NCBI GenBank assembly: GCA_016714045.1
Contig: JADJNY010000008.1
Span: 1-64,000 of the forward strand
Reading direction: 5' to 3'
DNA length: 64,000 bases
Source of the DNA: Planctomycetota bacterium
GTDB lineage: Bacteria; Planctomycetota; UBA1135; GCA-002686595
Shown here: in pieces, positions 49,941 through 58,739 of the stretch
Layout: every line of letters starts with the position of its first letter
How positions within the stretch are numbered: the stretch's first letter is position 1
Translations under genes and position numbers: made by a program
The notes under the pieces: generated by a model
The model's input: the letters and a program-made list of their open reading frames with translations, nothing else
Told to the model about the DNA's origin: nothing
The model's database searches: none

Positions 49941-52541
49941 TCAATCCTCCTCTCGCAGGAGCTCGCGCGGGCTCCACCGCGACGACACGAGCGCCGGCCA
50001 CAGCCCCGCGAGCGCGCACACGATCGTCACGACGAGCAGCGTCTCGACGAGCGCGCCCCACGGCACGTGGAAGTCGAGCGTCCAGCGGAACGACTGCAGG
50101 TGCACGACCACGACGGTGAGCCAGCCGATCGCGACGCCGGCGACGCAGCCTGAGAACGCGCCGACGCCGCCCAGCAGGCCGGCTTGCAGGCCGATCGCGA
50201 CGCCGACTTGCGCCGGCGACGCGCCGAGCGCCCGCAGGATGCCGAGCTCCGTCCGGCGCTCCGCGAGGAGGGCGAACAGGACCGTGAGCACCGCGATCAC
50301 GGCGACGGCGGCCGCGACGAGCTCGATGCCGCGCGTCACCGCGAACGTGCGTTCGAAGACCTCGAACACGCGCTCGCGGAGCTCGCGCACGGACACGAGC
50401 TCGACCCGCTGCTCGGGCCCGAGCGCCGCGACGAAGCGCGCTCTCGCCGCGTCGACGTCGGTCCCGGGCGGGAGGAAGATCGCGATCTCGCGCGGCCCGT
50501 CGCCGGGCAAGAGCGCGCGGAACTCCTCGCCGTCGACGAACACTTGCCCTTGGCTGCCGCCGAAGTCCTGGAACACGCCGACGATGCGCTTCTCGAGCGC
50601 GCGCCCGCCCACTTCGATGCGCACGACGTCGCCCGCCGTCTTGTCGAAGCGCAGCGCGAAGGCTTCGTTCACGGTCACGCCGTGCTCGGCGTGTGCGCGC
50701 GCGAAGGCTTCGCGCGCGTCGATGCCGCCCTGGAAGACCATGATGCCGCGCTGTTTCACGACCTCGAACTGCGCACCACAGAGCTCCGTCTCCTCGCCTT
50801 CGACGCGCGCGCGCGCGGAATGGAACGGATCGACGGCGCCCGGGCCGTAGAGCGAAAGCGCGAGCTCCGTGTATTCCGGGTCGAGCCGGCCGACGGGACC
50901 GCCGAGCGCGGACGACGCCGGCCGGATCCAGAAGTCGGCGGTCAGCGCGCGGACGGTCCAGCTCTCCAGCGTCGCGCGGAACGAGTCGATCATCGTCGTG
51001 ATCGCGATCGAGAGCGAGACGGCGATGCCGACGGCTCCCGCGGCCCAGACCGCGCGCCGGCGCCCCGACGCGATGGCCGACAGGGCGAGGCGCAGGAGCA
51101 TCCCCGCACGCGTGTGCGCGCTCGCGCGGGAGCCCACGTGTCCGACGAGCTCGAACAGCGGCGGAAGGGCGAAGAAGAGCGTCGCCTGGAGCGCGAACGC
51201 CGCGGTCAGGGCCGCGATGGGGAGGCCGTTCCAGGGCTCGAGGCGCGACGCGAAGGCAGCGAAGGTCACCAGCACGACGACGGCGGCGATGGAGAACGCG
51301 CGTGCGCGGCTCCCGAGCTCGGTCGGCCGCTCGCGGCGCAGGTTCTGCACGGGCGGCGTCCGGCGCGCTTCGTGGACGGGCAGGAGCGCCGCGGCGAGCG
51401 CGCAGGCCGCGCCGAGCACGGTCGCGAACACGACGTCGCCCGCGCGGAGCTCGACCGCGCGCGCCGGCGCCTGGCCGATCACGGTCGCGAGCGTCGCGCG
51501 CACACCCTGCGCCGCGAACGCCGCGGCGCCCGCGCCGAAGAGCGAGCCCAGCAGCCCGCCGGCGACGCCGAGCACGAGCGCCTCGGCCACGAGCGCGCGC
51601 GCGAGCTGCCCACGCGACGCGCCGAGCGACACGCAGATCGCGAGCACCTCGCGGCGCTGGACGACCGAGGTCGCGAGCGAGATCGCGACGAGCACGCCGC
51701 CGACCACGAGCGAGATCAGCGCCATGACGTCGAGGTCGAACTGCAGCGTGCGCGCGAGCGAGCGCGCGTCCTCGGCGCGCTGCTCCGGCTCCTGCAGGCG
51801 CGCGCCAGCGGGCAGGAGGAGGGCGACGCGCGCGCGCAGCTCGTCCGCGCCGACGCCGTCCTTCGGCACGAGCTCGATGCGGTCGAGCGTCGCCGGGTGG
51901 CCGAAGAGCTCCTGCGCACACGCGACGTCGAGCAGGAGGACGCGCTCGAACGTCCGACTGCCGTCGCGCGGCGCGAAGAGGCCCAGCACGACGAGCGGCG
52001 CCGCGCGGCCGCGGACCACGACCTCGAGCGTGCCGCCGGGGGCGACGTCGAGCTCGCGCGCGAGCGCGCTCGCGATCCACACGCCCTCGCATCGCAGGCC
52101 GCGTTGCAGCGCGTCGGCGGAGCGCGCCGCTCCCGTTTCGCCGCCTTCGTCCCGCGCGGGGTCCGCGTCCTCCGCCGCGAGGTCGAGCGCCAGGCGCTGC
52201 GCGACCGCGGGGCTCAGCGCGTCGACGCCGAGCACGCGCAGCGTGTCCTTCGTCTTCGGGCAGAGCACGACCTCGTCGACGACGGGTAGGAGCTCCGCGT
52301 CGCCCACGACGGGGGCCAGCGCTGCGAGCACGGAGTTGGGCACGCCGCCGTCCTGCACGACCTCGAGGCGCGCGGGGCCCGCGAGCTCGAGCACACCCTC
52401 GGCGAACGCGTCGACCGCGGCGCGGCTCGACACGCGCGTGGAGACGAGCGCGGCGACGCCGGCCGCCACGCCGAGCCACGTCGCGAGGAAGCGCAAAGGG
52501 TGCGCGCGGGCGGGCCGCAGGAAGAGCGCCTTCAGGAGCAC
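49941..52541 (-). CDS. FtsX-like ABC transporter permease (MacB/LolCE superfamily, two FtsX domains)
   Basis: An 866-residue permease. An N-terminal helix (RFLATWLGVAAGVAALVS) is followed by a large periplasmic domain (about 45-260). An FtsX block carries VMALISLVVGGVLVAISLATSVVQRREVLAICVSLGASRGQLARALVAEALVLGVAGGLLGSLFGAG. After a middle membrane part and a second extracytoplasmic domain comes a second FtsX block (IELVAAAVAVIAVLTVLFALLAERRTELGILRALGASPAQVGVAIGLQAGLLGGVGAFSG). The E.G.LRALGAS coupling motifs are present in both. GTG start at 52541 lies inside the ATPase 3' end (10-base overlap). It probably transfers a lipid or hydrophobic molecule with the AttH-like protein. Confidence 0.88.
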   Translation of the reverse strand: MLLKALFLRPARAHPLRFLATWLGVAAGVAALVSTRVSSRAAVDAFAEGVLELAGPARLEVVQDGGVPNSVLAALAPVVGDAELLPVVDEVVLCPKTKDTLRVLGVDALSPAVAQRLALDLAAEDADPARDEGGETGAARSADALQRGLRCEGVWIASALARELDVAPGGTLEVVVRGRAAPLVVLGLFAPRDGSRTFERVLLLDVACAQELFGHPATLDRIELVPKDGVGADELRARVALLLPAGARLQEPEQRAEDARSLARTLQFDLDVMALISLVVGGVLVAISLATSVVQRREVLAICVSLGASRGQLARALVAEALVLGVAGGLLGSLFGAGAAAFAAQGVRATLATVIGQAPARAVELRAGDVVFATVLGAACALAAALLPVHEARRTPPVQNLRRERPTELGSRARAFSIAAVVVLVTFAAFASRLEPWNGLPIAALTAAFALQATLFFALPPLFELVGHVGSRASAHTRAGMLLRLALSAIASGRRRAVWAAGAVGIAVSLSIAITTMIDSFRATLESWTVRALTADFWIRPASSALGGPVGRLDPEYTELALSLYGPGAVDPFHSARARVEGEETELCGAQFEVVKQRGIMVFQGGIDAREAFARAHAEHGVTVNEAFALRFDKTAGDVVRIEVGGRALEKRIVGVFQDFGGSQGQVFVDGEEFRALLPGDGPREIAIFLPPGTDVDAARARFVAALGPEQRVELVSVRELRERVFEVFERTFAVTRGIELVAAAVAVIAVLTVLFALLAERRTELGILRALGASPAQVGVAIGLQAGLLGGVGAFSGCVAGVAIGWLTVVVVHLQSFRWTLDFHVPWGALVETLLVVTIVCALAGLWPALVSSRWSPRELLREED

Positions 52542-53245
52542 GCGGGCACCTCGACGCGCCCGTCGCGAAGGCGAATCACGCGGGACGCGCGTGCGGCGAC
52601 GCGGGCATCGTGCGTCGCGACGACGAGCGCGGCGCCCGTCTCCGCGCGCAGCTCGTCGAGGAGCGCGAGCACGGCCTCGCCGGACGAGGAATCGAGGTTG
52701 CCCGTCGGCTCGTCCGCGACGACGAGGAGGGGCCGGTGCACGAGCGCGCGCGCGACGGCGGTGCGCTGCTCCTCGCCACCGCTGAGCTCGCCGGGGAAGT
52801 GGCTCGCGCGCGCCGCGAGGCCGACGCGCGCGACGAGCTCCGCGACGCGCGCGGGGTCGCGCTTCCCGTCGATCGCGAGCGGTAGCGCGACGTTCTCGGC
52901 GACGGACAAGTGGGGGACGAGGTGGAAGGCCTGGAAGACGATGCCGATCTTGCGGCGGCGCAGGAGCACGAGCTCGCTCTCGCTCGCGCGCGCGAGGTCG
53001 ACGCCGAGCACGAGCGCGCGTCCCTCGTCCGGCCGGTCGATGCCCGCGATCAGGTTGAGGCAGGTCGACTTGCCGCAGCCCGACGGGCCGATGAGCGCCA
53101 CCATCTCGCCGCGGCGCACGTCCAGGGACACGGAATCGAGCGCGACGACGCTCGAGCTGCCGCGCGTGTAGCGGCGAGACACGGAGTCCAGCCGGACGAG
53201 CACGTCGCTCGCCGCGGCTCCTCTTGGGTCGATGTTGTCAGACAT
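52532..53245 (-). CDS. LolD/MacB-type ABC transporter ATP-binding protein
   Basis: A 237-residue ATPase: Walker A LIGPSGCGKSTCLNLIAG, IGIVFQAFHLVPHLSVAENVALPL (the FQ.F.L.P..T..EN LolD-type Q-loop), signature LSGGEEQRTAVARALVHRP, Walker B LLVVADEPTGNLDSSSG and switch His in VVATHDARVA. The signature has Glu-Glu where LSGGQQQR is normal; this is conservative enough for activity. It overlaps the DUF523-DUF1722 gene by 8 bases and the permease by 10. Confidence 0.92.
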   Translation of the reverse strand: MSDNIDPRGAAASDVLVRLDSVSRRYTRGSSSVVALDSVSLDVRRGEMVALIGPSGCGKSTCLNLIAGIDRPDEGRALVLGVDLARASESELVLLRRRKIGIVFQAFHLVPHLSVAENVALPLAIDGKRDPARVAELVARVGLAARASHFPGELSGGEEQRTAVARALVHRPLLVVADEPTGNLDSSSGEAVLALLDELRAETGAALVVATHDARVAARASRVIRLRDGRVEVPACS

Positions 53246-54293
53246 GGTTGCGGATCAGGAGTTCCTTGGGATGCGGGTGGAGGTAGTGCTGCGCCGCGAG
53301 GTACTCGCTCCCGTGCTTCCGCACGAAGTGCGCGAGCAGCGTCGTCGGCACGACGAGCGGCACGAGGCCGGCGCGGTAGTCGGCGACCAGCTCCACCATC
53401 TCCTGCTTCTCCGCGGGAGTGAGGTGCTCCTTGAAGTACCCGAGCATGTGCTCGAGGACGTTCGCGTGGCGCCCGGGGCTCGCCTTGTGGCGCAGCGTGC
53501 GCATGTAGAGCTCGCCGTACTCCCGCTCGAGCTCCGCGCGCGGCTTCTTCTTCGCCTCGGCGACGACGCGGCCGAGCGCCTTGTAGCCCTCGGTGTGGTG
53601 CGCGAGCAGGAAGAGCTTCTCGCGCGAGTGGAAGCGCACGAGGTCGCCGACGCGCCAGTCCGACGCGAAGAACGCGCGGAGCCGCGTGAAGCCGAACACG
53701 CGGTCGAAGAAGTTCTCGCGCAACAGGGGATCGGAGAGCCGGCCTTCTTCCTCGACGGGCAGGAGCGGCTGGGCGGGGAGCAGCGCGGCCGCGAAGAGCC
53801 CACGGCCCTCGCGCGCGTGCGAGCCGTTCGCGTCGTAGACCTTGACGCGGTCCATCCCGCACGACGGCGAGTCCTTCTTGAGCACGTAGCCCGACAGCCC
53901 GAGCGCCGCGAGCTCGTCGCAGCGCTTGCGCGCCCAGTTCGCGAGGCGCTCGGTGTGGTCCTCGCCGGTCGCGGGCATGATCAGTCGCACGCGCACGTCC
54001 GCGTCGTCGTCCTCCACGCCGGGTCGGCGCGGCGCGGCGGATTCGCGCACGAGGCGCAGCGAGTCGCGCGGGATCGGGAGGCCCGCTTCCACCTCGGGGC
54101 ACACGGGCACGAACGTCACGAAGCGCGCGAGCGTGTCCGTGAGGAACCGGTCGCGCTTGTGGCCGCCGTCGAAGCGGACCTTCTCGCCGAGCAGGCAGGC
54201 GGAGATCCCGAGCTTGACCTCGAGCGCGTCCGCGGCCGCGCTCGAAGCTCTTCCGGCGTCGCGGGGCGGGAGCGGTGCGTCCATCCCGACCAT
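53238..54293 (-). CDS. DUF523-DUF1722 fusion (TudS-like desulfidase + YbgA-like domain)
   Basis: A 351-residue fusion. The first half is DUF523: LGISACLLGEKVRFDGGHKR, VPVCPEVEAGLPIPRDSLRL and GYVLKKDSPSCGMDRVKVYD. Three conserved cysteines (C33, C65, C145) match those that hold a 4Fe-4S cluster in TudS thiouracil desulfidase, a member of this family. The second half is DUF1722 (YbgA): HSREKLFLLAHHTEGYKALGRVV, YMRTLRHKASPGRHANVLEHMLGYFK and LVVPTTLLAHFVRKHGSEYLAAQHYLHPHP. Such fusions often neighbour DNA photolyase genes; none is here. Two in-frame ATGs (54293, 54284); the first has GGGGAAG upstream. Likely removes sulfur from a nucleobase or nucleotide (inference). Confidence 0.88.
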   Translation of the reverse strand: MVGMDAPLPPRDAGRASSAAADALEVKLGISACLLGEKVRFDGGHKRDRFLTDTLARFVTFVPVCPEVEAGLPIPRDSLRLVRESAAPRRPGVEDDDADVRVRLIMPATGEDHTERLANWARKRCDELAALGLSGYVLKKDSPSCGMDRVKVYDANGSHAREGRGLFAAALLPAQPLLPVEEEGRLSDPLLRENFFDRVFGFTRLRAFFASDWRVGDLVRFHSREKLFLLAHHTEGYKALGRVVAEAKKKPRAELEREYGELYMRTLRHKASPGRHANVLEHMLGYFKEHLTPAEKQEMVELVADYRAGLVPLVVPTTLLAHFVRKHGSEYLAAQHYLHPHPKELLIRNHV

Positions 54294-54358
54294 TCTCCGC
54301 TTCCCCCGCGCACAATCCAGCGTGGACCGCGCGCGCTCCGGCCGCCATCCTGTCGTGC

Positions 54359-54850
54359 ATGGAGCTCCGACGACACGGTCGCGGGTACGTCCTCGAGGAC
54401 GAAGACGTCCTCGACGCCCCGATCGAGCGCGTCGCGCCGTTCTTCGAGCGTCCGGAGAACCTCGAAGCGATCACTCCGCCCTTCCTCAACTTCTCGATCC
54501 GCACGCCGAGCCCCGTCCCGATGCACGACGGAGCGATCATCGACTACGTCGTGCGCCTCCACGGGCTCCCGATGCGCTGGAGGACGCGCATCGAAGGCTT
54601 CGTCCCCGGCCGCGCGTTCACCGACGTCGCGCTGCGCTCGCCTTACGCGTACTGGATCCACCGCCACGAGTTCGAGCCCGTGGGCCCCGGACGCACCCGC
54701 GTGCGCGATCGGGTCGAGTACGCGCCGCCGCTCCTGCCGATGTCACGGCCCGTGCACGCGCTCTTCGTGCGGCCGACGCTGGAGCGCATCTTTGCCTTCC
54801 GCCGCGCGCGCGTACGCGCACTGGTGGACGGATCGGGAGCGCGCGCGTGA
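54359..54850 (+). CDS. SRPBCC-family protein (polyketide cyclase/SulA-like)
   Basis: A 163-residue START/Bet v 1-fold protein: EDVLDAPIERVAPFFERPENLEAITPPFLNFSIRTPSPVPMHDGAIIDYVVRLHGLPMRWRTRIEGFVPGRAFTDVALRSPYAYWIHRHEFEP then RDRVEYAPPLLPMSRPVHALFVRPTLERIFAFR. This is the 'cell-division-inhibitor/CDP-paratose epimerase-associated' SRPBCC group with the PENL..ITPP..FSI motif. It binds a hydrophobic ligand in a deep pocket; the true ligand is unknown. It diverges from the DUF523-DUF1722 gene. The next gene overlaps as GTGA. Confidence 0.82.
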   Translation: MELRRHGRGYVLEDEDVLDAPIERVAPFFERPENLEAITPPFLNFSIRTPSPVPMHDGAIIDYVVRLHGLPMRWRTRIEGFVPGRAFTDVALRSPYAYWIHRHEFEPVGPGRTRVRDRVEYAPPLLPMSRPVHALFVRPTLERIFAFRRARVRALVDGSGARA

Positions 54851-55323
54851 AGCTGCTCTCGTTCCTCGCCGCGCGCTTCGCGTGGACGCCGCACGCGGCC
54901 TCCGCCGCGGCAGACCCCGGCGTTCCGGCGGCGCCCGGCGCGATGGAGGACTGCGTCGTGCTCTTCCTCCACGTCGAGCGCGCCGACGCCGAGCCCGCGC
55001 GGCGAGCGAGCGTCGTGCGCCAGACCGTGAAGCACGTGCGCTGGCAGGCGAGGAAGCGCGGCGTCACGCGCTGCGTGCTCCACTCCTTCACGCACCTCGG
55101 GGCCGAATCGGCCGAACCGGCTTTCACCCGGGCGCTCTTCGCTGAACTCGCCGCGCGCCTCGCCGAGCGCGGATTCCAGGTCGCCGAGACCCCATTTGGG
55201 TACACGAACGCTTGGGAGCTCGCGGTCCATGGGGAGGCGCTCGCCAAGGTCTGGAAGGCGGTGCCGTCCGCCGACGTCCCGGATCCGGACCTGCCCGATG
55301 GGGCAGGGGGAGGGGGCGCGTAG
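54847..55323 (+). CDS. stand-alone threonyl-tRNA-synthetase-editing-domain-like protein
   Basis: A 158-residue protein coupled by GTGA to the SRPBCC gene. It begins VKLLSFLAARFAWTPH and has VVLFLHVERAD, VKHVRWQARKRGVTRCVLHSFTHLGAESAEPAFTRALFAELAARLAERGFQVAETPFGYTNAWELAVHGEALAKVWK. The HSF-HL...A.P..A..L...L...L...G..V...PFGYT....L..HG..LAK.WK pattern is that of the archaeal-type ThrRS editing domain (tRNA-Thr_ED, PF08915), which hydrolyses mischarged Ser-tRNA-Thr. As a free protein it may be a trans-editing factor or a D-aminoacyl-tRNA deacylase relative. No ThrRS gene is in the window. Confidence 0.8.
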   Translation: MKLLSFLAARFAWTPHAASAAADPGVPAAPGAMEDCVVLFLHVERADAEPARRASVVRQTVKHVRWQARKRGVTRCVLHSFTHLGAESAEPAFTRALFAELAARLAERGFQVAETPFGYTNAWELAVHGEALAKVWKAVPSADVPDPDLPDGAGGGGA

Positions 55324-55329
55324 GGGTGC

Positions 55330-55357
55330 TTGCAGTCGACGCCGGTGCTGGCACAAT
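55330..55357 (+). promoter_or_regulatory. candidate promoter TTGCAG-N16-CACAAT for DUF481 gene
   Basis: A sigma-70-like pair with 16-base spacing, the most AT-rich spot in the 178-base gap, 144 nt before the DUF481 ATG. Moderate match only. Confidence 0.35.
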
Positions 55358-55501
55358 CTCACGCGAGGGGTGGGTCCAGAGATGCGTCCCCGCATCGGAC
55401 CGCCCCTCGTTCGTCTCTTCTGCATCTTGCCTCCCCAGGCGCGACCGAGCTCCACCCGCGGACGCCGCGTTCCCACCGCATCCCCCGATCGAACCGCAAC
55501 C

Positions 55502-56278
55502 ATGCTCATTCTCGTCACCCTCCTCGCGACCGCTCCCCTCGCCGCGACCCCGGCCGTCGACGCGGCCTCCGGCTTCGAACTCGCGTCTACCCAGGACCAG
55601 GCCGCGGCCGCGCCGGCCGAGCGCAAGTGGACCGGCACCGTCGGCATCTCGGCCTCGATGTCGAACGGCAACACGGACAAGACCACGCTCGGCGCCGCCG
55701 CGCAGGCCGAGAACCGCGGCGAGAACGACCGCTGGACGGCCCAGTTGATCTGGAACTACGCCGACGAGAAGGGGGGCGGCGTCACACAGCGCCGCACGTA
55801 CGGCCAAGTCAAGTACGACCACTTCCTCAACAAGGAGCTCTACGCCTACGGCCTCGTCAGCGGCGAGAACGACTTCAACGCGGCGCTCGACCTGCGCATG
55901 ACGCTCGGCGCGGGCGTCGGCTACCAGTTCCGCGAGGACAAGAGCTGGAAGATCTCGGGCGAAGGCGGTCTCTCCTACGTCGACGAGAGCTTCTCGACCG
56001 CGGGCGACGACCAGAACTACATCGCGGCGCGTCTCGCCTACAAGGCCGACTACACGTCCGACGACGGCAAGTGGACCGCCGGTCAGTGGGGCGAGATCCT
56101 GCCCAGCGTCGAGGACATGAGCGACGTCAGCGCCCGCATCGACACGCACGCGCGCGTCACGCTGACCGAGAAGATGTTCGCGCAGGCCCAGCACATCTAC
56201 ACGTGGGACAACACGCCGGCGACCGGCGCGGACCGCGTCGACGAGCTGTGGCTGCTCAGCCTCGGCTGGTCGTTCTGA
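55502..56278 (+). CDS. DUF481 family outer-membrane-like protein
   Basis: A 258-residue exported protein (signal MLILVTLLATAPLAATP...DAASG). The body is a series of amphipathic beta strands: WTGTVGISASMSNGNTDKTTLGAAAQAENRGENDRW, YGQVKYDHFLNKELYAYGLVSGENDFNAALDLRMTLGAGVGYQFREDKSWKISGEGGLSYVDE and a final LWLLSLGWSF with terminal Phe. This matches the DUF481/YdiY family, predicted small beta-barrels. In some gammaproteobacteria YdiY is acid-induced; the role here is unknown. A good hairpin follows. Confidence 0.85.
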   Translation: MLILVTLLATAPLAATPAVDAASGFELASTQDQAAAAPAERKWTGTVGISASMSNGNTDKTTLGAAAQAENRGENDRWTAQLIWNYADEKGGGVTQRRTYGQVKYDHFLNKELYAYGLVSGENDFNAALDLRMTLGAGVGYQFREDKSWKISGEGGLSYVDESFSTAGDDQNYIAARLAYKADYTSDDGKWTAGQWGEILPSVEDMSDVSARIDTHARVTLTEKMFAQAQHIYTWDNTPATGADRVDELWLLSLGWSF

Positions 56279-56316
56279 GCGCGCGCGCGGCGCGCCGCGC
56301 GACGTGATGGAATGCA

Positions 56317-56341
56317 GACGGGCGGCTCGAGGCCGCCCGTC
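56317..56341. terminator. bidirectional hairpin between DUF481 and mscL
   Basis: Perfect 10-bp stem GACGGGCGGC/GCCGCCCGTC with a 5-base loop, between the convergent stops at 56278 and 56381. Confidence 0.65.
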
Positions 56342-56380
56342 GTCGTTCGCGCGCTGCCCCCGGGGCGGGTAGCGCTTGGA

Positions 56381-56713
56381 TCACTTCTTCGCGTCGCTCG
56401 AGCGCAGGCGGTTCATCTGCTTGACGACGATGAAGATGCAGAACGCGACGATCAGGAAGTCGAGGACCGTATTGATGAACTTCCCGTAGCGGATCGCGGG
56501 GCCGATGTGTCCGCCCTTCTCGTCCAGCGCATCCGTCAGCCAGATCGCGAGGTTCTTGAAGTCGACCTTGCCCATCGCCAAACCGATCGGCGGCATGATG
56601 ATGTCCTCGACCATCGAGGTGACGATCTTGCCGAACGCGCCGCCGATGATCACACCGACGGCGAGATCGACGACGTTGCCCTTCATCGCGAACTCACGGA
56701 ACTCTTTGAACAT
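56381..56713 (-). CDS. mscL: large-conductance mechanosensitive channel
   Basis: A 110-residue inner-membrane channel that opens on hypo-osmotic shock. The N-terminal amphipathic helix MFKEFREFAMKGNVVDLAVG, first membrane helix VGVIIGGAFGKIVTSMVEDIIMPPIGL (MscL hallmark GGAFGKIV...D.I.PP.G) and second helix FINTVLDFLIVAFCIFIVVKQMN are all present. The periplasmic loop is short. The C-terminal bundle ends early (RLRSSDAKK), making it shorter than the 136-residue E. coli protein. ATG 56713 has AGGAGA upstream; an ATG at 56785 would add a non-family tail. Confidence 0.95.
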   Translation of the reverse strand: MFKEFREFAMKGNVVDLAVGVIIGGAFGKIVTSMVEDIIMPPIGLAMGKVDFKNLAIWLTDALDEKGGHIGPAIRYGKFINTVLDFLIVAFCIFIVVKQMNRLRSSDAKK

Positions 56714-56864
56714 GGCGGTGACTGTCTCCTGAGTCTTCTCGTTGGGCGGCCTGAACCGCGGATACCCCTCGGGCGCCCAGGACAACCGGCTCCGGAATGG
56801 AAGTCAAGGGACAAACGCGGGCCGGCGCCCCCGACGACCTCCACTGCCTGAAGGGGCAGGGCCT

Positions 56865-58739
56865 TCAACCGAGGAGCGCCCGAGCGCGCTCCAGCCACGC
56901 GCGTGACTCGCCGAAGCCGCCTGGACGATGCCGCGCGTGCCACACGGCACCGTATTCGGCGATGCGTTCGTCGAGTTCGCTCGCGAGCGCCGCGCGCTCC
57001 AACCGCGACAGCGCGGCGAGGGCGCCCTCCGGCGCCGCGAGGCGTGCGGCGCCGAAGCGAGCCGCGAACTGAGCGACGCGCGCGGCCCAGTCGAGTTCGT
57101 CGAGCACGGAGCGGGCGTCCGCAGAGGCTGGCGTTGAGCGCGCGAGCGCCGCGCGCGCGTCCGCGAGGTGCCGCTCCGCGCGCGCGAGGCCTTCCTCCGT
57201 GAGCTCCTTCACGCGCGGATTCGGCCAGCCCTTCGGCGCGAACGCGAGCAGGAAGAAGAGCGGCAAGCCGTTCGTGCTCACAGCTCCGCTCGCGTCGCCG
57301 GCGCGGCCGAGCGCCAGTAGCGCTGCGCCGGTGCCCGCGCCCGGCGCATCGAAGACGTGACGGTCGAGGAGCTCCGCGAGCTCGTCCTCCTCCGCGAGCC
57401 GCTGCGCGGCCGCGGCGGGGTTCCACGCGGCTCCAGCCGCGGTCACGAGCCCGGGCCAGCTCACGCTCCACGGCTGGTGGTGTCCGCGGTCGCCCCAATC
57501 CGTGACGAGCAGTCCGCGCGCGCCGTGCGCCGCTCCCGCGCGCGCCGCTTCGAGCACGTTCGCTCGCATCACGTCGACGCGGCCGAGCAAGCTCTGCCAG
57601 CTCGCGGTGCCCGGGCACACGTGGTACTCGAAGCCGTGCTCGGCGAACACGCGCGCGTCGCGGTCGAAGGTCGGCGCCGCCTCGTAGTTCCACAGCATGG
57701 GCACGACGTCGCGCGGCAACTCGGGCACGATCTCGGGCGCTTCGAGCACGATGTCGCCCCAGAACTGCATGCGCCGGCCGCGCGCCGCGAGCAGCGCGTG
57801 CACGCGGCGCACGAAGTCGAGGTACACGTGGTGCTTCCCGCGCGCCTCGCACGCGGCCTTCGAACGGCCGAGGCCGAGGTCGAACGTCTCGTCGAGGCCG
57901 ACGTTGAGCGTGCGGCTCGCGACGCAGGGGAGCAGCTGGTCATAGAGGTCTTCGAGCAGCGCAAAGGTCCGTTCGTCGAGCGGGCAGAGCGCGTACGGCT
58001 CCTTGTGGATCGAGAACGCGTGCTCGACCCCCTCGGGTACCTCGGCGAGCGGCCGGTACCGGTCGTGCACGAGCCAGCGGTGCATGTGCCCGAAGCTCTG
58101 CTGGTTCGGCACGAGCTCGATGCCGTGCGCAGCGCAGTGGCGATCGAGCGCGCGGAGCTCGTCGGGCGTGTACGCGCTCGACTCGCGCCACACCTCCTCG
58201 TGCCCGTTGTATGCGAACGTGTGCTCGAAGTAGAGCTGTAGCCGGTTCACCTTCAGCGCGGCGAGCCGCTCGACGAGTCCCTCCAGCGTCGCGACCGTCG
58301 GCACCCGCGTGCGCGACACGTCGAGCATCACGCCGCGCTCCGCGAACGCCGGCGCGTCGTCGATCGCGAGCGCGGGGAGCGGGCCGTCCGCCGCGCGCGA
58401 GAGCTGCGCCAGCGTCGCGAGGGCGTGTCGCACTCCGGCCGCGTCGCGCGCCGCGATCCGCACGCCGTCGGCGGCGACGCGCAGCGCGTAGCCCTGCGGA
58501 GCGAGCTCGTTCGCGCGCTCGACCGCGATCGGCGCTTTGCCCGTCGCCGCGGTGGACCTCCAGGCGCGCTCGAACGCCGCGCGCGCCGAGCGGAGCTCGC
58601 GTTCGAACGCCGGTTCGAACTCCGCTGCGACGCACCAGGCGAGCTCGCCGCGCGCGAGGCTCCCGGCCCGGCGCTCCGCGCGGAGCGGCGGCGGCCACAC
58701 CGCCTGCAGCGGGTCCGGACGCGTGGACGCAACGCTCAT
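56865..58739 (-). CDS. glycoside hydrolase family 20-like beta-N-acetylhexosaminidase
   Basis: A 624-residue protein with the GH20 architecture. The N-terminal GH20b-like domain ends at RDAAGVRHALATLAQL. The TIM barrel begins FAERGVMLDVSRTRVPTVATLEGLVERLAALKVNRLQLYFEHTFAY, with the catalytic Asp-Glu pair D283-E284 in LNVGLDETFDLGLGRS. WGDIVLEAPEIVPELPRDVVPMLWNYEA and WSVSWPGLVTAAGAAWNP follow. No signal peptide is visible, so it may act in the cytoplasm on imported GlcNAc/GalNAc-containing fragments. The C-terminal 150 residues are helical and do not match a known module. ATG 58739 overlaps the upstream stop by ATGA. Confidence 0.82.
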   Translation of the reverse strand: MSVASTRPDPLQAVWPPPLRAERRAGSLARGELAWCVAAEFEPAFERELRSARAAFERAWRSTAATGKAPIAVERANELAPQGYALRVAADGVRIAARDAAGVRHALATLAQLSRAADGPLPALAIDDAPAFAERGVMLDVSRTRVPTVATLEGLVERLAALKVNRLQLYFEHTFAYNGHEEVWRESSAYTPDELRALDRHCAAHGIELVPNQQSFGHMHRWLVHDRYRPLAEVPEGVEHAFSIHKEPYALCPLDERTFALLEDLYDQLLPCVASRTLNVGLDETFDLGLGRSKAACEARGKHHVYLDFVRRVHALLAARGRRMQFWGDIVLEAPEIVPELPRDVVPMLWNYEAAPTFDRDARVFAEHGFEYHVCPGTASWQSLLGRVDVMRANVLEAARAGAAHGARGLLVTDWGDRGHHQPWSVSWPGLVTAAGAAWNPAAAAQRLAEEDELAELLDRHVFDAPGAGTGAALLALGRAGDASGAVSTNGLPLFFLLAFAPKGWPNPRVKELTEEGLARAERHLADARAALARSTPASADARSVLDELDWAARVAQFAARFGAARLAAPEGALAALSRLERAALASELDERIAEYGAVWHARHRPGGFGESRAWLERARALLG

